61,719 nt of DNA from positions 1 through 61,719 of IMG/VR virus record IMGVR_UViG_3300030389_002537. The stretch is one strand, 5' to 3'. Under the pieces are notes generated by a model. It searched no databases, had not been told where the DNA came from, and saw only the letters and a list, made by a program, of their open reading frames with translations. Within the stretch, counting starts at the first letter, position 1. Every line of letters starts with the position of its first letter. Position numbers and translations under genes: made by a program. Of this stretch, positions 52,600-61,551 are shown piece after piece. The stretch is from a virus.

Positions 52600-52779
52600 A
52601 TGAAGGCCGTAAAGAAAAAATTAAAGATATCTAACAAAAAGGTATCTGTAGACCCACCAAAAGGTTATCACTGGATGGAGGAGTCTGGTAGATATTACCT
52701 TATGAAAGGAGATTATGCACCGCATCCTGGTGCGGTAGAAAAAGCACAGTTTAAATTATCTAATCATGCCAAGAGTTAA
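52600..52779 (+). CDS. Small basic protein
   Basis: 59 residues, with GYHWMEESGRYYLMKGDYAP, a motif of small phage proteins found beside DUF6321 genes. Start one base after the previous stop; overlaps the next gene by 14 bases. Confidence 0.6.
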   Translation: MKAVKKKLKISNKKVSVDPPKGYHWMEESGRYYLMKGDYAPHPGAVEKAQFKLSNHAKS

Positions 52780-52948
52780 GAAGGTAAAGAAAAAGAAAAT
52801 ACGCTATAAAAAAGGCGGTACGGTAAAGGACGCTTGTTACCACAAGGTAAAGCGTGGCGAGAAAGTATTTCCAAGTGCATACGCTAGCGGAAGAATAGCT
52901 AAGTGTAGAAAAATGGGGGCTGCCAATTACGGGAAGAGTAAAAAATAA
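52766..52948 (+). CDS. Small basic protein, DUF5872-like
   Basis: 60 residues, ACYHKVKRGEKVFPSAYASG and RIAKCRKMGAANYG. Matches a small phage family seen with packaged or virion-associated basic proteins. Shares one base with the next ATG. Confidence 0.65.
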   Translation: MPRVKKVKKKKIRYKKGGTVKDACYHKVKRGEKVFPSAYASGRIAKCRKMGAANYGKSKK

Positions 52949-53199
52949 TGGCGGTACGCAAAACAGCAAAAGGGTTAGCGCTAAAGCGCTGGTTCAAAGA
53001 AAAGTGGAGAACCCCTAGAGGAAAGAAGGGGTATAGTGGAAAGGATAGAACCTTCCGCCCTACTGTTCGCGTGTCATCAAAAACCCCAGCCACATGGTCA
53101 GAACTAACGCCACATGAAAAAGCAAGGGCTGCTAAAGAAAAGCGTACAAAAGGCAGGGTGTCTAGATACAAAATCGTCAAAAAAAAGAAACGTAAATAA
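52948..53199 (+). CDS. Small basic protein, DUF5872-like
   Basis: 83 residues, KRWFKEKWRTPRGKKGYSGK followed by SSKTPATWSELTPHEKARA. Same general group as its neighbour. Nucleic-acid contact is likely because of charge. Confidence 0.65.
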   Translation: MAVRKTAKGLALKRWFKEKWRTPRGKKGYSGKDRTFRPTVRVSSKTPATWSELTPHEKARAAKEKRTKGRVSRYKIVKKKKRK

Positions 53200-53203
53200 T
53201 AAC

Positions 53204-53211
53204 TATATTTG
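53204..53211 (+). promoter_or_regulatory. TATATTTG promoter -7 element
   Basis: TATATTTG 18 bases before the ATG at 53230. Restarts transcription for the capsid block. Confidence 0.55.
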
Positions 53212-53229
53212 CATAAATAACTATTAATT

Positions 53230-53625
53230 ATGGCAACAACAACCGCAACATTAACATTATCGAGCGCAGACTTAACAGGTGACGCTCTATCGTTGTCTAC
53301 AACGGCAACACTAACTAAAGCTGGTACAGTAACTGGATTAGATCAATTTACTGGAATAGCTAGAAAAACATTTTCGTCTACATCTCAGGTAACACTTATT
53401 GCTAAAGCTGATTACACTGATGACAGAGCACATAAAGTGTACTTAAAAAATACTAGCACTGTAGCTACAGAAAATCTCATTGTAACTATTGAGTCTCAGC
53501 TTCTTGGAAGGCTTTACGCTGGTGATTGGGCTTTACTCCCATTTAACGGAGATCAAGATATTAAAATTACTCCTAGCGTTGCCACAGCAATGACTGTTGA
53601 GTATGCTGTAATTTACGAAGCATAA
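53230..53625 (+). CDS. Small beta-rich virion protein
   Basis: 131 residues, Thr/Ser/Ala-rich beta pattern, containing KVYLKNTSTVATENLIVTIE. Forms a set with the next two genes (53625, 54058) and with 36827. Suggests capsid decoration or head fibre; not recognised beyond that. Confidence 0.55.
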   Translation: MATTTATLTLSSADLTGDALSLSTTATLTKAGTVTGLDQFTGIARKTFSSTSQVTLIAKADYTDDRAHKVYLKNTSTVATENLIVTIESQLLGRLYAGDWALLPFNGDQDIKITPSVATAMTVEYAVIYEA

Positions 53626-54044
53626 TGGGTTTACTCCGAGGCGCACTTACATTAACAAGTTCGGATGTGTTAAGCATCCCAATTAACCTTAACGTCGATG
53701 CATCATTTAGTGCAGATGGTGGGTCTATTGGTCGTGCCAAGGTTTTACAAACAGGCGTGCATAACAACGCTTTAGACCTGTATGTTGCAAACGACAAGCT
53801 AATTACGGCTTATCTATATGCTAAGAATCTAGAGACTGAGAAAGAAAACTTTATGTATATCTACAATAACGCTGGCTCAAACGATGTTGTTGCTAAGTTA
53901 GGCGGTGGTGAGTTTTGTTTTATCCCTGTTGCGGCGGATCAAAACTTAAAGTGTTACGGCACAAGAGTAGATAGTATTATTGAATTTGCTGTATTTGGAC
54001 TAGATAGCTCAGCGGCAGGACCATTCATCGGATCAGGAGACTAA
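53625..54044 (+). CDS. Small beta-rich virion protein
   Basis: 139 residues, possibly a paralogue in fold of its upstream neighbour: LYLYAKNLETEKENFMYIY-like strand order, with GGGEFCFIPVAADQNLK near the C-terminus. TAATG overlap with it. Function inferred from context. Confidence 0.55.
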   Translation: MGLLRGALTLTSSDVLSIPINLNVDASFSADGGSIGRAKVLQTGVHNNALDLYVANDKLITAYLYAKNLETEKENFMYIYNNAGSNDVVAKLGGGEFCFIPVAADQNLKCYGTRVDSIIEFAVFGLDSSAAGPFIGSGD

Positions 54045-54057
54045 TAAAAATAAAGAT

Positions 54058-54435
54058 ATGAACGCACACAATCAACTACCAACTAATATATATGCTATAA
54101 GCGCAACAACAACTGACGTAAGCGCTACTCCAGTAAGGGGTAAGTTTTTTGCAATTACATGCTCAGTTGCTGGAACAGTTAAGGTAAAGGGTGCTGATAT
54201 ATTTCAGTATGTAGATGTAAGCGATTCTTCTAGTGTTCACACTGGATTTATAGATCAGGGAACGGGCGCTGCTTTTGCTGACGATGCTACTATGAACTCT
54301 GCTGGCGATGGGTTTTTTGAAACCTTAAGCACTAGCGAGGTTGACCTTGTTATGATTGCTGGTCAGACTATATACGGAAGATTCGATAGCGTAAAGAGTG
54401 ATGGAACATTCACTGGATTTGCGTATGCTGGATAA
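54058..54435 (+). CDS. Small beta-rich virion protein
   Basis: 125 residues, Gly/Ser/Thr-rich beta pattern, ending IYGRFDSVKSDGTFTGFAYA. Directly upstream of scaffold and capsid genes; likely head accessory protein. Confidence 0.55.
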   Translation: MNAHNQLPTNIYAISATTTDVSATPVRGKFFAITCSVAGTVKVKGADIFQYVDVSDSSSVHTGFIDQGTGAAFADDATMNSAGDGFFETLSTSEVDLVMIAGQTIYGRFDSVKSDGTFTGFAYAG

Positions 54436-54456
54436 TAAAATAATAATTAAAATATA

Positions 54457-55560
54457 ATGGAAAACGCTTCAATAGAAAAAATGGAGATCATGGATACTCC
54501 TGAGCAGCTTGCTGCCTCAATGCAACAAGAACCAACCCCAACAACACAAGAGGCTCCTCAACAGGAGTCTCAACCAGTTGAACAGGTTAATACACCAGAG
54601 GTAACGCCAGAGCCGACACAACAGGCTCAAACGGCACCGCCTCCAACACAAGAAACAACTGCACAACCAGAAACGGTTGAGCAACTACAATACTCAGACG
54701 ATCAGATAGAGACGGCTGTCCTTGACTACATGAGCGAAAGGCTTGGTACGGACATTAATTCTTTTGATGATTTTTATGGGGATGAGCAGGAGCAATCACC
54801 TCTTGACGAGAGAGTTGCGGCGATAGCAGAATTTGTCGAAACGACAGGTAGATCGCCACAAGATTGGTTTAAGTATCAGTCATTAAATCCGTCCGAAATG
54901 AACGATTTAACAGCCGTAAAGGTTGACATGGCTGCAAAGTACCCAAACCTATCAAGCGAAGAAGTAAACTTACTCGTAAAGAATCAGTACAAGTTTGACA
55001 CCGAAACACACGGTGCTGAGCAGGTACAACTATCGCAACTGCAACTTAAAATAGATGCTGAGAATGCACGTAAAAACATTTCGGAGATTCGTGAAAAATA
55101 CAAAGCTCCAAATGTGCAGGCTCCAGCAGATTCATTTATTACCGACGACTGGGTTAACGAAATGACTGACGAGGTTAACGATTTGACTGGATTGCAATTC
55201 GATCTAGGCAATGACAAAACCTTTACGTTTACGATTGACGATAACTACAAGTCTGAGTTAATAGATAAAAATACAAGATTAGAGGAATACTTTGATCCAT
55301 TTGTGCGCCAGGATGGTACATGGGACTTTGATGCACTCTCATCGCATAGAGCCGTTGTTGACAACATCGACCAAATCGTAAGCGCAGCTTACAGACAAGG
55401 TGTAGGTGATGGTCAGAAAGGCTTAGTTGAGAAAGCAGCCAATGTATCAACCGCTTCTCCACAACAGGGTACAAACTCGACACCGAGTGCAAATCCACTG
55501 GCGGAGCAGGTGAAGCAGATTATGAGTCAAAATTCTTCTAAGATGACTTTTAAACTATAA
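54457..55560 (+). CDS. Scaffolding protein
   Basis: 367 residues. Residues 15-95 are a disordered Pro/Gln/Thr/Glu linker. A helical acidic core with a coiled coil spans about 170-215. A short helix ends the protein (EQVKQIMSQNSSKMTFKL). This build and the place immediately before the capsid gene are typical of phage scaffolds that guide prohead assembly and leave or are lost. No protease motif seen. Confidence 0.7.
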   Translation: MENASIEKMEIMDTPEQLAASMQQEPTPTTQEAPQQESQPVEQVNTPEVTPEPTQQAQTAPPPTQETTAQPETVEQLQYSDDQIETAVLDYMSERLGTDINSFDDFYGDEQEQSPLDERVAAIAEFVETTGRSPQDWFKYQSLNPSEMNDLTAVKVDMAAKYPNLSSEEVNLLVKNQYKFDTETHGAEQVQLSQLQLKIDAENARKNISEIREKYKAPNVQAPADSFITDDWVNEMTDEVNDLTGLQFDLGNDKTFTFTIDDNYKSELIDKNTRLEEYFDPFVRQDGTWDFDALSSHRAVVDNIDQIVSAAYRQGVGDGQKGLVEKAANVSTASPQQGTNSTPSANPLAEQVKQIMSQNSSKMTFKL

Positions 55561-55575
55561 AAATTATAAGAAAAA

Positions 55576-57009
55576 ATGGCTACTATACCAAGTACAACTG
55601 TTGATATAGCAGGACATGAGATCTTAACGAGCCCGCAAAAATATGCGGCTATCGGTGATCTTTTGAACGCTGCTGCATCAGGAGTTAATGAAGTCGGTAA
55701 ACCCGACGTAAGTGATATGCTGGTTGAAACATACGGAGACCAAGGTATCACTGGATTTTTAAAGATGACAGGAGCAATCACTGCTGCTGGATCTTCTGAC
55801 CAAGTAGAATTCTACGAAGTTGGTCGTCGTCACAAAGTGTTAGCTTACGGAAGCAACATTAACATTGCTTCTAACGAAATTAACCTGCCTCAAGCAGACT
55901 TAACATACGTTACAGGAGCATCAGGCGCTGTATCAACTCCAACAGGAGCTGTACTAGAGGCTGGTGATATCGTAATGGATAAAGTTACAGGTGTACGTTT
56001 AATCCTTAAGGACTTTAATACTACAGCTGCTAACGACTACACATTCATTCGTTTAGATGGTGAAAACGCTTCAGGTACTAATGAAGTTGACACATCTTCT
56101 GGTGGTGAGTTTATCCACATCGGTAACATGTTCGCTCAGGGAACTGATCAACCTACAAACTTTATCCAACCAGATGTTATCCGTAGAATCAATTCTTACG
56201 CTATTGTAAAGGATCGTTTCGAGGTTGCTGGATCTCAAGCTACAAACGTAGGGTATGTAAACATTGGAAACGGTGACTACCGTTGGTTTATGTACGGAGA
56301 GATGGAAGCACGTAAGCGCTTTATGGACCGTCGTGAGATGACTCTTCTATTCGGTGAGTTAAACGATGGATCTAATGACTTTGGTGGTGCAGGATCTGAG
56401 GGTTACATTACAGCTCTTGAGTCTCGTGGTATCCAAATCACAAATGCTAACTCTAACCCAATGGATAGCTTCTCTGAGTTTGATGATCTTATTCTTGAGC
56501 TTGATAAGCAGGGAGCGCCTTCTGAGTACGCTATGTACTTAAACAGAAAGCAGGATCTTGCTATCGATGACATGCTAGCTACTGGTATCGCTACTGGTGT
56601 TACTGCAGGTCTTCCTGGTCAGTTTGGTGCATTCAATAACGATTCTGATATGGCTGTAAAGCTTGGCTTTAAGTCGTTCACTCGTGCTGGATACACATTC
56701 CACAAGCATGACTGGAAGCTTCTTAACGATCCTACTCTTGTTGGTGCTTCTACTAAGTTCCAGGGTGTTATGGTACCTCTTGCTAACGTAGCTGACGCTC
56801 GTTCAGGCATGAAGTCACCAGCTCTTGAGATGAAGTACAAGGCTGCTAACGGGTACTCTCGTGAAATGGAGCACTGGGTAACAGGCGGTGGTGTGTTAGG
56901 TCACACAAACAATGGAGGTACAGGTAAGGACGTTGCTACGTTCCACTACCGTTCTGAAGTTTGTTTATTAACTCGTGCTGCTAACCAACACGTTCTTCTT
57001 AAGGGTTAA
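55576..57009 (+). CDS. Major capsid protein
   Basis: 477 residues. The opening SPQKYAAIGDLLNAAASGVN and the following strands fit the HK97-type major capsid proteins of Bacteroidota podovirus-like phages. Codon use differs from its neighbours: about 18 of 20 Arg codons are CGT/CGC while most other genes prefer AGA/AGG, and GCT, GGT, CTT are favoured, as in very highly expressed genes. Follows the scaffold by 15 bases. No promoter of its own is seen; a terminator lies after the next gene. Confidence 0.82.
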   Translation: MATIPSTTVDIAGHEILTSPQKYAAIGDLLNAAASGVNEVGKPDVSDMLVETYGDQGITGFLKMTGAITAAGSSDQVEFYEVGRRHKVLAYGSNINIASNEINLPQADLTYVTGASGAVSTPTGAVLEAGDIVMDKVTGVRLILKDFNTTAANDYTFIRLDGENASGTNEVDTSSGGEFIHIGNMFAQGTDQPTNFIQPDVIRRINSYAIVKDRFEVAGSQATNVGYVNIGNGDYRWFMYGEMEARKRFMDRREMTLLFGELNDGSNDFGGAGSEGYITALESRGIQITNANSNPMDSFSEFDDLILELDKQGAPSEYAMYLNRKQDLAIDDMLATGIATGVTAGLPGQFGAFNNDSDMAVKLGFKSFTRAGYTFHKHDWKLLNDPTLVGASTKFQGVMVPLANVADARSGMKSPALEMKYKAANGYSREMEHWVTGGGVLGHTNNGGTGKDVATFHYRSEVCLLTRAANQHVLLKG

Positions 57010-57044
57010 TCGTTGATTGTCTAACTATTAAAACTTAGGAAAAC

Positions 57045-57518
57045 ATGGCTACATTCAAATACGGACCAGGAGCAGTTACAGCTGCAAAAAGAGTTACAGC
57101 AACAGATGTATTTACTCAAAATGCTGACGGCGCAATCATAGAAGTTACCCAGCCTGCTGGAACAATTCTAAGAGAAGTTATCGTTAGGTTTACAAATACA
57201 TCTACGCATGGATCTTCTAGTCAAGTAGGCTACGAGCTAGGAACCGCTTCAAGTGGTGCTCAGCTCGGAACCAACGTCGACGGATTTCTTGATGCGGGCA
57301 CTTCAATACCTGAAAATACAGTATACTTACTGAATACAGGTACGGGAAATGCTGCTGCTGATTTTCTTTCAGAAAGCGAAGTGGATACAACTCCAGCTGC
57401 TGCAGTAGGATATACAGACGATGAAAGAAGTATATTCTTGACTTTTTTACACAGCGATCACGCTGTTACTGTTAACTCAAATGTTGAGGTAAACTTTGTG
57501 TTTACTCATCTGAACTAA
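57045..57518 (+). CDS. Capsid-linked beta protein (decoration candidate)
   Basis: 157 residues, beta-rich, with EVTQPAGTILREVIVRFTN. Last gene before the terminator at 57535, so made at the same level as the capsid protein. A decoration or head-fibre role is plausible. Confidence 0.55.
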   Translation: MATFKYGPGAVTAAKRVTATDVFTQNADGAIIEVTQPAGTILREVIVRFTNTSTHGSSSQVGYELGTASSGAQLGTNVDGFLDAGTSIPENTVYLLNTGTGNAAADFLSESEVDTTPAAAVGYTDDERSIFLTFLHSDHAVTVNSNVEVNFVFTHLN

Positions 57519-57534
57519 TAGTGTACTAACTACA

Positions 57535-57560
57535 AGAAAGGGGCTTCGGCCCCTTTTTTA
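57535..57560 (+). terminator. Rho-independent terminator after the capsid block
   Basis: GGGGC, loop TTCG, GCCCC, extended by AAA-TTT pairing, then a T-tract. A UUCG tetraloop gives a very stable hairpin. Promoter follows six bases after the T-run. Confidence 0.9.
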
Positions 57561-57566
57561 TTTTCG

Positions 57567-57574
57567 TATATTTG
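57567..57574 (+). promoter_or_regulatory. TATATTTG promoter -7 element, leaderless type
   Basis: TATATTTG, four bases (TCAT), ATG at 57579, directly after the terminator's T-tract. Nearly identical to the terminator-promoter junction at 61552-61597. Confidence 0.7.
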
Positions 57575-57578
57575 TCAT

Positions 57579-57899
57579 ATGCTTAAATACTTGTTTTTTC
57601 AAAACGGTACCGATGACTCCGCTCTAATGCCAGCAGCAGATCTTATTGACATGGAAATAAGCGCCGACGGAACCGATTTGACTGTATCGTTTAGTAGCTT
57701 ATTACAAACTGAAGGTGTAAATTACTCTATAGTGCTTTCTATAACAGAAGATACAGGTAGGCAGGTTATGTCTGAGATTGCTGATGAAATAGCGTTTGGT
57801 GATAACCCATTTATAACAATAGCTGATGAGGCAAATAGCGAGTTTATACATCCTGACATAACAGCTATAGAAACAACATTAGACGGAAGCTTTCAATAA
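57579..57899 (+). CDS. Small structural protein
   Basis: 106 residues, acidic, strand-rich. First gene of a new transcript; overlaps the next gene by one base (TAATG). Perhaps a connector or fibre base; not recognised. Its first 30 residues (MLKYLFFQNGTDDSALMPAA) resemble those of its neighbour at 57899. Confidence 0.5.
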   Translation: MLKYLFFQNGTDDSALMPAADLIDMEISADGTDLTVSFSSLLQTEGVNYSIVLSITEDTGRQVMSEIADEIAFGDNPFITIADEANSEFIHPDITAIETTLDGSFQ

Positions 57900-58735
57900 T
57901 GGCTATTGATTCAAATAAAAAATTCTTATACTTCAACAAAGATTCTACATCTGGTGAAATGGATGAATCTTTATGTTTTCCTGTGTCTAGTTTTATAGGC
58001 GCTGAAACTCAGACCGCTTCTATAATTGACTTATATTTTAAAGGCTCTAAAAGTGTTGACGCAACGCAAGTAAGAGTTACTATAGATACTGGTTTTATCA
58101 ATATAAAGAATTTTTATAAAAAATTAGTTGATCAAATTAACTTTGGTGAACTAGCGTTTATAAAAGTAATGGATTACGCAGAGAGGCATACTCATCTGTC
58201 TGACGTAACTTTTGCAATGGTTGATAATATTGCACCTACATTTACTTTACAAGACAACATTCTTCTTGCGGACTCAATTACTGTTACTAACGATACAGTT
58301 ACAGATTCTTTAAGAGCTACTTCAAGAAATATTCCAGTAACTCATTTATACGGATCATCAGCTGGATCTCATGAAGGAGATATAATATTTCTCGGTAGTA
58401 CATCTACAACTGCAGGTAAATTATACCACTATAAATCAGATGGCACATGGGAGGAGGCTGATGCTGACTCAGCTTCTACATGTGATGGTCTGTTAGCTGT
58501 TGCTTTAGGGCTTAATTCTGCAACACATGGTATGCTACTAAGAGGCACGGTTACATTAAATCACGACCCAGGAGCATTAGGCGACGTATTGTTTGTATCT
58601 ACAACAGCTGGCGAGATAACAGCAACTGCTCCTTCTGGTTCTGGGGACATAGTGCGAATTGTTGGGTATTGTTTACACGCAACAGGTGGGCAGATATGGT
58701 TTAACCCAGACGGAGCGTTTGTAGAAGTAGCGTAA
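57899..58735 (+). CDS. Fibre/tip-like structural protein
   Basis: 278 residues. The N-terminal 90 residues repeat the pattern of the preceding small gene. The C-terminal half (HYKSDGTWEEADADSASTC ... GLLAVALG ... ILLRGTV-like strand) is the beta-stack seen at the end of many tail-fibre or head-fibre proteins. Overlaps both neighbours by one base. Confidence 0.6.
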   Translation: MAIDSNKKFLYFNKDSTSGEMDESLCFPVSSFIGAETQTASIIDLYFKGSKSVDATQVRVTIDTGFINIKNFYKKLVDQINFGELAFIKVMDYAERHTHLSDVTFAMVDNIAPTFTLQDNILLADSITVTNDTVTDSLRATSRNIPVTHLYGSSAGSHEGDIIFLGSTSTTAGKLYHYKSDGTWEEADADSASTCDGLLAVALGLNSATHGMLLRGTVTLNHDPGALGDVLFVSTTAGEITATAPSGSGDIVRIVGYCLHATGGQIWFNPDGAFVEVA

Positions 58736-59316
58736 TGCCATCAGTATTATTAAGACCAAACGCAGAGATTAGTTCAGGTAACTTTGCTAATGAATCTGGA
58801 AGTGGATTTGATGTTGCTAAAATAAACGATCAAAATAATAGCACGTATGTTTATAACACATCTGCAAACCAAAGTTTTGTAGTTGGATTAGATGATACAA
58901 GTGGTTTAGCTGGGGCTACGTTTGATAATTTTGTTGTTATAGCAGTAATGCAAAAACATGGAGCAAGAGGTGCTGACGCTAGTTTTGAAGTTGATATAGG
59001 TGATAGTTCATCAGCAACAACATTTGGTAGTATATCCGATGCAACATTTGTTACAACAAACTTTAGTCCTACGACTAGAATTGCAACTGCAATAAACTTT
59101 GCGGGTGGCGTTTCTGCTAGTGATGTAGACGATATGAGACTTTCAATTACTGGAACTGACCTCACTCAATTTAGACTTTTTGAATTATCTGTACAGATTA
59201 ATTATACGGCAGCAAGCGGTTATGGACAAAATGTAAATACTGTAGCAGCTGCTAACATAGGTAAGATTAACACAGTAGCCACTGCTAATGTAGGCAAAGT
59301 CAACACGGTTGATTAA
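58735..59316 (+). CDS. Virion surface protein with C-terminal repeat
   Basis: 193 residues. A beta-sandwich body (about 1-160) with a pattern like discoidin/F5-8-type sugar-binding folds, then a YGQ-linked tandem repeat NTVAAANIGKI / NTVATANVGKV. The repeat is common at the C-terminus of phage tail and fibre proteins. Function inferred. Confidence 0.5.
   Translation: MPSVLLRPNAEISSGNFANESGSGFDVAKINDQNNSTYVYNTSANQSFVVGLDDTSGLAGATFDNFVVIAVMQKHGARGADASFEVDIGDSSSATTFGSISDATFVTTNFSPTTRIATAINFAGGVSASDVDDMRLSITGTDLTQFRLFELSVQINYTAASGYGQNVNTVAAANIGKINTVATANVGKVNTVD
59232..59313 (+). repeat. Tandem repeat coding NTVAxANxGK
   Basis: Two and a half copies of a roughly 33-base unit at the end of the 58735 gene. 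Confidence 0.75.
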
Positions 59317-59320
59317 TTAG

Positions 59321-59328
59321 TATATTTG
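59321..59328 (+). promoter_or_regulatory. TATATTTG promoter -7 element, leaderless type
   Basis: TATATTTG, four bases (CAAC), ATG at 59333. Starts right after the stop of the previous gene. Confidence 0.65.
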
Positions 59329-59332
59329 CAAC

Positions 59333-60697
59333 ATGACCAGAAAGTTTTTTTTGTTCCGTAGATCAGATCCAGTAGGTCCAGTTAAAAGGGTTTCTGAAAA
59401 CGGTAAAGATATACCGATTCTTGCTGTACCTGCAGATAAGATAGCATTTGTTTCAGCAGGTAAAGGTGAAATCAACATAACTTTTAATGACGCTGGTGTA
59501 TACGAAGATAATGAAATGCTTGCTGGGGACTCTATTGAAAAAACAAATATAACCATAGCTTGTGCGGTTGGTCAAGAAATGTTAATAATTGAAAAAATAT
59601 TAATATTTGCAGGTAGCACAGAAGGTAAGCCGATTATGAAGTTTGATGTTCTTGAAAGTTCGTCACCAATATCTGAGGTTGTTTTAGAAAATGTATCTAA
59701 TTTAACAACAAAAATTAAATCTCAACCTACAGAACGTGTTACACAAAAGGTAAGCACAGGTGATTCAGCTACTAGATTCTTAAATGTTATAGGCGAAATA
59801 AATTTTGGTAGTAGAGAGAACAGACCTTTTGTAGATTATAACCACGAAAGCATGTATCCTGTAGATAATACAGATATTGTAGCTGTAGGTGCAGCTCAAT
59901 GGAAAAATGCAGGAACGGGAGGTGCTGCATACGATATAACATCAGGAACTGGATCTGTAACCACACAAACTGAAGCCACAGCTGCTGATGTTGGGCTTGG
60001 TCAAATATGTGCTCAATTCGCATCCAACTCATTCCTAGATGTGCCAGACATTACAGTTAAAGACGACTACACTATGTATTTTGTTATAGGTGATGCAGGC
60101 TCTGGGACAGGCGGTGAAGGATTTGGCGTGTTGTTTGGCGATGATGCTGGAGAAACGACAGGTTTTTCTACAGCTGGAGCTTCTAGCTCTTTTTCTATGA
60201 GACATGATGGATTGCTAGGTCATCCATTTAAAGTAAAAACAAACACATCTACAAGCGGTACGGAAGCTTATTCTTTTCCCGATCCATCATCAATAGCATC
60301 TATAGGCGAAAGACAGTTTTGTTACTCGTTTGTCATCAGAAGAGACAAAGACTTTAATTTGTATCTTTACAACTTTGAAGGCGAAGTAGTTGCATTTGCA
60401 CCAGCGTTTACAGTGAAATCTAAATCTAAGCCTGATTTTAAAGAAGTAGGATCAAAATATAAAATATTAGACACAAGTAAAATAAAAAATAGACTAAGAG
60501 CAAAAGTTACAGAGGGAACTGGAGGTAGAACTGATGGAAACTTATTCATACAGCAGCTTGGTAGTTCTGGAGGTAACGTAACAAATAGCTTTGCAGGTAC
60601 TCTAGGTAGATTCGGTGTAATAACGCGAGATATTGGTGAGGCAAATTGTTCTAAATTAGCACAAGATTTGTACGAGTTGTACAAACCGACAACATAA
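59333..60697 (+). CDS. Virion protein with lectin-like middle domain
   Basis: 454 residues. N-terminal 100 residues are beta-rich. The region about 220-380 (DDYTMYFVIGDAGSG ... FGDDAG ... YSFVIRRDKDFNLYLYNFEG) reads as a concanavalin/LamG-like jelly roll. C-terminal strands end in NCSKLAQDLYELYKPTT. Likely a receptor-contact or head-fibre protein. Confidence 0.55.
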   Translation: MTRKFFLFRRSDPVGPVKRVSENGKDIPILAVPADKIAFVSAGKGEINITFNDAGVYEDNEMLAGDSIEKTNITIACAVGQEMLIIEKILIFAGSTEGKPIMKFDVLESSSPISEVVLENVSNLTTKIKSQPTERVTQKVSTGDSATRFLNVIGEINFGSRENRPFVDYNHESMYPVDNTDIVAVGAAQWKNAGTGGAAYDITSGTGSVTTQTEATAADVGLGQICAQFASNSFLDVPDITVKDDYTMYFVIGDAGSGTGGEGFGVLFGDDAGETTGFSTAGASSSFSMRHDGLLGHPFKVKTNTSTSGTEAYSFPDPSSIASIGERQFCYSFVIRRDKDFNLYLYNFEGEVVAFAPAFTVKSKSKPDFKEVGSKYKILDTSKIKNRLRAKVTEGTGGRTDGNLFIQQLGSSGGNVTNSFAGTLGRFGVITRDIGEANCSKLAQDLYELYKPTT

Positions 60698-60714
60698 ATT
60701 AAATTTAATACATA

Positions 60715-61530
60715 ATGACAAAAGCAAAAGTGGCAGCTGAGGCCCCAAAAGCTCAGCCCGTACAGGCACCGCCTGCACAAAAGAAAAAGCGCGGTATCAA
60801 GCGCCAAGAAAAAGTTTTACAGCATTCTGAATACGAAATACCTAATCGAGCTGGTATTGTATTTATGCTACCTCAAAAAGGTGTAACTATATACGACTCA
60901 GAAAAAGACACGGTAAGAGAAATTAGATACTGTCCCAACGAGCCGTCTATATATACTGATGAGCAAAGCGACAAAGCTCTTAGACAGAGTGTTGCCTTTA
61001 GAGATGGTAGATTGTTTGTACGTAAAGATCAACCAAATTTAAGATCTTTTTTAGATACACACCCTATGAATATGGCGAATGGTGGTCAGATATTTAGAAG
61101 AGTTGACAAGAAATCAGAAGCTGAAGCTGAACTTAAAAGAGAGTTTGCTTTATCCGAGGCTGTATCTATAGTAAGGGATAAGGAGATAAACGATCTACTA
61201 CCTATAGCTATGTATTTCAAAGTAGACATTAACAAGCCTGTGTCTGAAATAAGATACGACTTACTTAACATAGCTAAAAAGAAAACAAAAGAATTTATGG
61301 AGGCATTTGATTCTCCACAGGTTCAGGTAAGATCTACTATTCAGCAAGCTGCTGATTATCAAATTATAAAAATAAAACAAGACGGATGTTATTGGTTTGA
61401 TGCTAATACTCTTATTGTTGCAAACCCAGTGGGTCAGAACACCATAGACACTATGGTTAGGTTCTGCTTAACTGAAAAAGGAGCATCTGTGCTATCTAGT
61501 TTAGAAGAAAGACTAGACAAGTTAGCATAA
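60715..61530 (+). CDS. Structural protein, unknown
   Basis: 271 residues. A basic, Ala/Pro/Gln-rich N-terminus (about 1-40) is followed by a mixed alpha/beta body. Last gene before the terminator at 61552, so near the junction between capsid-fibre and neck blocks. May be a neck or head-closure protein; family not recognised. Confidence 0.5.
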   Translation: MTKAKVAAEAPKAQPVQAPPAQKKKRGIKRQEKVLQHSEYEIPNRAGIVFMLPQKGVTIYDSEKDTVREIRYCPNEPSIYTDEQSDKALRQSVAFRDGRLFVRKDQPNLRSFLDTHPMNMANGGQIFRRVDKKSEAEAELKREFALSEAVSIVRDKEINDLLPIAMYFKVDINKPVSEIRYDLLNIAKKKTKEFMEAFDSPQVQVRSTIQQAADYQIIKIKQDGCYWFDANTLIVANPVGQNTIDTMVRFCLTEKGASVLSSLEERLDKLA

Positions 61531-61551
61531 CTCATGATGATGTAGAAGATG

